6,356 bases of DNA from CAKRZE01 sp045617585 (GTDB lineage Bacteria; Bacillota; Clostridia; Oscillospirales; CAG-272). The stretch covers positions 1-6,356 of the forward strand of contig JAZLIW010000090.1 in NCBI GenBank assembly GCA_045617585.1, in the 5' to 3' direction. Both the position numbers and the translations under genes were made by a program. The notes beneath the pieces were generated by a model. The model saw only the letters and a list, made by a program, of their open reading frames with translations, was not told where the DNA came from and ran no database searches. This document shows positions 5,257 through 6,356 of this stretch, piece by piece (the stretch's first letter is position 1; every line of letters starts with the position of its first letter).

Positions 5257-6356
5257 ATGGATAAAAAGATGGAAATGAATGCGATAGACACCGCGGTCGA
5301 ACAGTTCCGCGCCCTCCTGACCGAGCAGATCGCGCGCGCTCACCGGATGGAGGAGGAAAAGGCGGCGTCCGCACCCGCCTCCTTCGATCACGTCGTGATC
5401 GGTCTGATCGGCGGCGACGGCATCGGCCCGATCATCATGAAGCAGGCGGAGCGCGTCCTGCGCACCCTGCTGAAGGACGAGACGGACGCCGGAACGGTCG
5501 AGCTCCGCGTCATCGAGGGGCTGACCTACGAGAACCGCGTGAAGCAGAATAAGGCGATCCCGGACGACGTGCTCGACGCGATCCGCTCCTGCACCGTCCT
5601 GCTCAAGGGTCCGACCACGACGCAGAAGGGCGGCACGCTGGAATCCGCCAACGTCACGATGCGCCGTGAGCTCGACCTTTACGCCAACGTCCGCCCGGTC
5701 TCGATCCCGGAGCAGGGCATCGACTGGACCTTCTTCCGTGAGAATACCGAGGGCGAATACGTGCTCGGCAGCCGCGGCGTGGAGATCCCCGGGACCCTCG
5801 CCTTCGACTTCAAGGTGACGACCGACGCGGGCACCGAGCGCATCGCGCGCGCCGCCTTCGAGTTCGCGCGGAAGAACGGCAAAAAGAACGTCGCCGTCGT
5901 GACCAAGGCGAATATCATGAAGAAGACCGACGGCAAATTCTCCGAGATCTGCCGCAAGGTCGCTGAGGAATACCCGGAGATCACCTCCGAGGAATGGTAT
6001 ATCGACATCATGACAGCCAATCTGGTCAATGAAAAGATCCGGGACCGCTTCGAGGTCTTCGTCCTGCCGAACCTCTACGGCGATATCATCACCGACGAAG
6101 CGGCGCAGATCCAGGGCGGCGTCGGGACCGCCGGTTCCGCGAATATCGGCGACCGTTACGCGATGTTCGAGGCGATCCACGGGACCGCGCCCCGGATGAT
6201 CGAAGCGGGCCTCGGCGATTACGCCGATCCGACCAGCATCCTGAAGGCGGCGGAAATGCTCCTGCGCCACATCGGCAGAATGGCAGCCGCCGACCGCCTT
6301 GCCCGCGCTCTCGCGGTCTGCACCGCCCCCGACGCGAAACTCCGCGTCACCGGCGA
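5257..6356 (+). CDS. icd: Isocitrate dehydrogenase (isocitrate/isopropylmalate dehydrogenase family), cut at the right edge
   Basis: Predicted to oxidise and decarboxylate isocitrate to 2-oxoglutarate, completing the pathway. The visible 366 residues lack only the C-terminal end. Counting from M at 5257, a charged helical extension of about 44 residues precedes the barrel motif GLIGGDGIGP. Substrate residues matching E. coli Icd are present: S130 and N132 (ESANV), R136, R146 (NVRPV), R161 (FRENTEG), K217 (TKANIMK) and metal-binding D276 and D280 (NLYGDIITD). At the cofactor site after HGTAP, it has R313-M314 instead of K-Y (NADP type) or D-I (NAD type). I therefore leave the cofactor open. 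As far as I recall, related clostridial enzymes share both the extension and the RM. Start choice is uncertain: GTG at 5242 or ATG at 5269/5275 are alternatives. Isopropylmalate dehydrogenase is less likely given the gene order. Confidence 0.88.
   Translation, partial: MDKKMEMNAIDTAVEQFRALLTEQIARAHRMEEEKAASAPASFDHVVIGLIGGDGIGPIIMKQAERVLRTLLKDETDAGTVELRVIEGLTYENRVKQNKAIPDDVLDAIRSCTVLLKGPTTTQKGGTLESANVTMRRELDLYANVRPVSIPEQGIDWTFFRENTEGEYVLGSRGVEIPGTLAFDFKVTTDAGTERIARAAFEFARKNGKKNVAVVTKANIMKKTDGKFSEICRKVAEEYPEITSEEWYIDIMTANLVNEKIRDRFEVFVLPNLYGDIITDEAAQIQGGVGTAGSANIGDRYAMFEAIHGTAPRMIEAGLGDYADPTSILKAAEMLLRHIGRMAAADRLARALAVCTAPDAKLRVTG

Noticed and set aside
1237..6356. Alternative reading of the operon as homocitrate/homoaconitase/homoisocitrate (alpha-aminoadipate) pathway
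   Set aside because: Bacterial homoaconitases are typically two-subunit LeuC/LeuD-like proteins, whereas this is a fused Aquifex-type aconitase, and the synthase resembles Re-citrate synthase at its N-terminus. Not excluded without phylogeny.
290..6356. A novel defence, mobile or biosynthetic system
   Set aside because: Every coding region maps to a known metabolic or regulatory family; no transposase, integrase, CRISPR repeat, toxin-antitoxin pair or unknown gene is visible.

Overview
The window reads as part of a GC-rich (roughly 60% G+C by eye) genome of an anaerobic bacterium, most likely a clostridial Firmicute. The reasons are a Re-type citrate synthase (a family of strict anaerobes), an Aquifex-type monomeric aconitase, an isocitrate/isopropylmalate-family dehydrogenase of the kind found in Clostridia, strong AG-rich Shine-Dalgarno (SD) sequences, and a perfect sigma-70/sigma-A promoter. 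The genus cannot be named from the sequence alone. All genes are on the + strand.

Layout. Positions 1-289 hold no convincing gene; they contain two overlapping GC-rich inverted repeats (46-117) and the leader of the first gene. A cytoplasmic glycerophosphodiester phosphodiesterase (290-1036) stands alone and is closed by a strong hairpin terminator (1043-1075). A new transcription unit begins with a consensus promoter (TTGACA, 17 bp, TATAAT; 1156-1184). Its -10 and start region lie inside a near-perfect 24-bp palindrome (1177-1200) with the core expected of a FadR/FCD-type GntR operator. The unit then carries Re-citrate synthase (1237-2613), a GntR/FCD regulator overlapping it by 4 bp (2610-3275), aconitase one base later (3277-5211), and an isocitrate dehydrogenase that runs off the right edge (5257 onward).

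How it works together. The three enzymes form the oxidative half of the TCA cycle: oxaloacetate plus acetyl-CoA to citrate, isocitrate, then 2-oxoglutarate. In an anaerobe this is the usual route to glutamate. The regulator encoded inside the operon, together with the operator on the operon promoter, suggests an autoregulated switch for 2-oxoglutarate/glutamate synthesis, with a carboxylate of the pathway as a plausible but unproven effector. Three genes of the operon use the identical octamer AGAAAGGA as SD. At two of them a hairpin sits between the octamer and the chosen ATG, which may be a translational control or spacing device. I see no mobile element, CRISPR array, RNA gene or novel multi-gene system.
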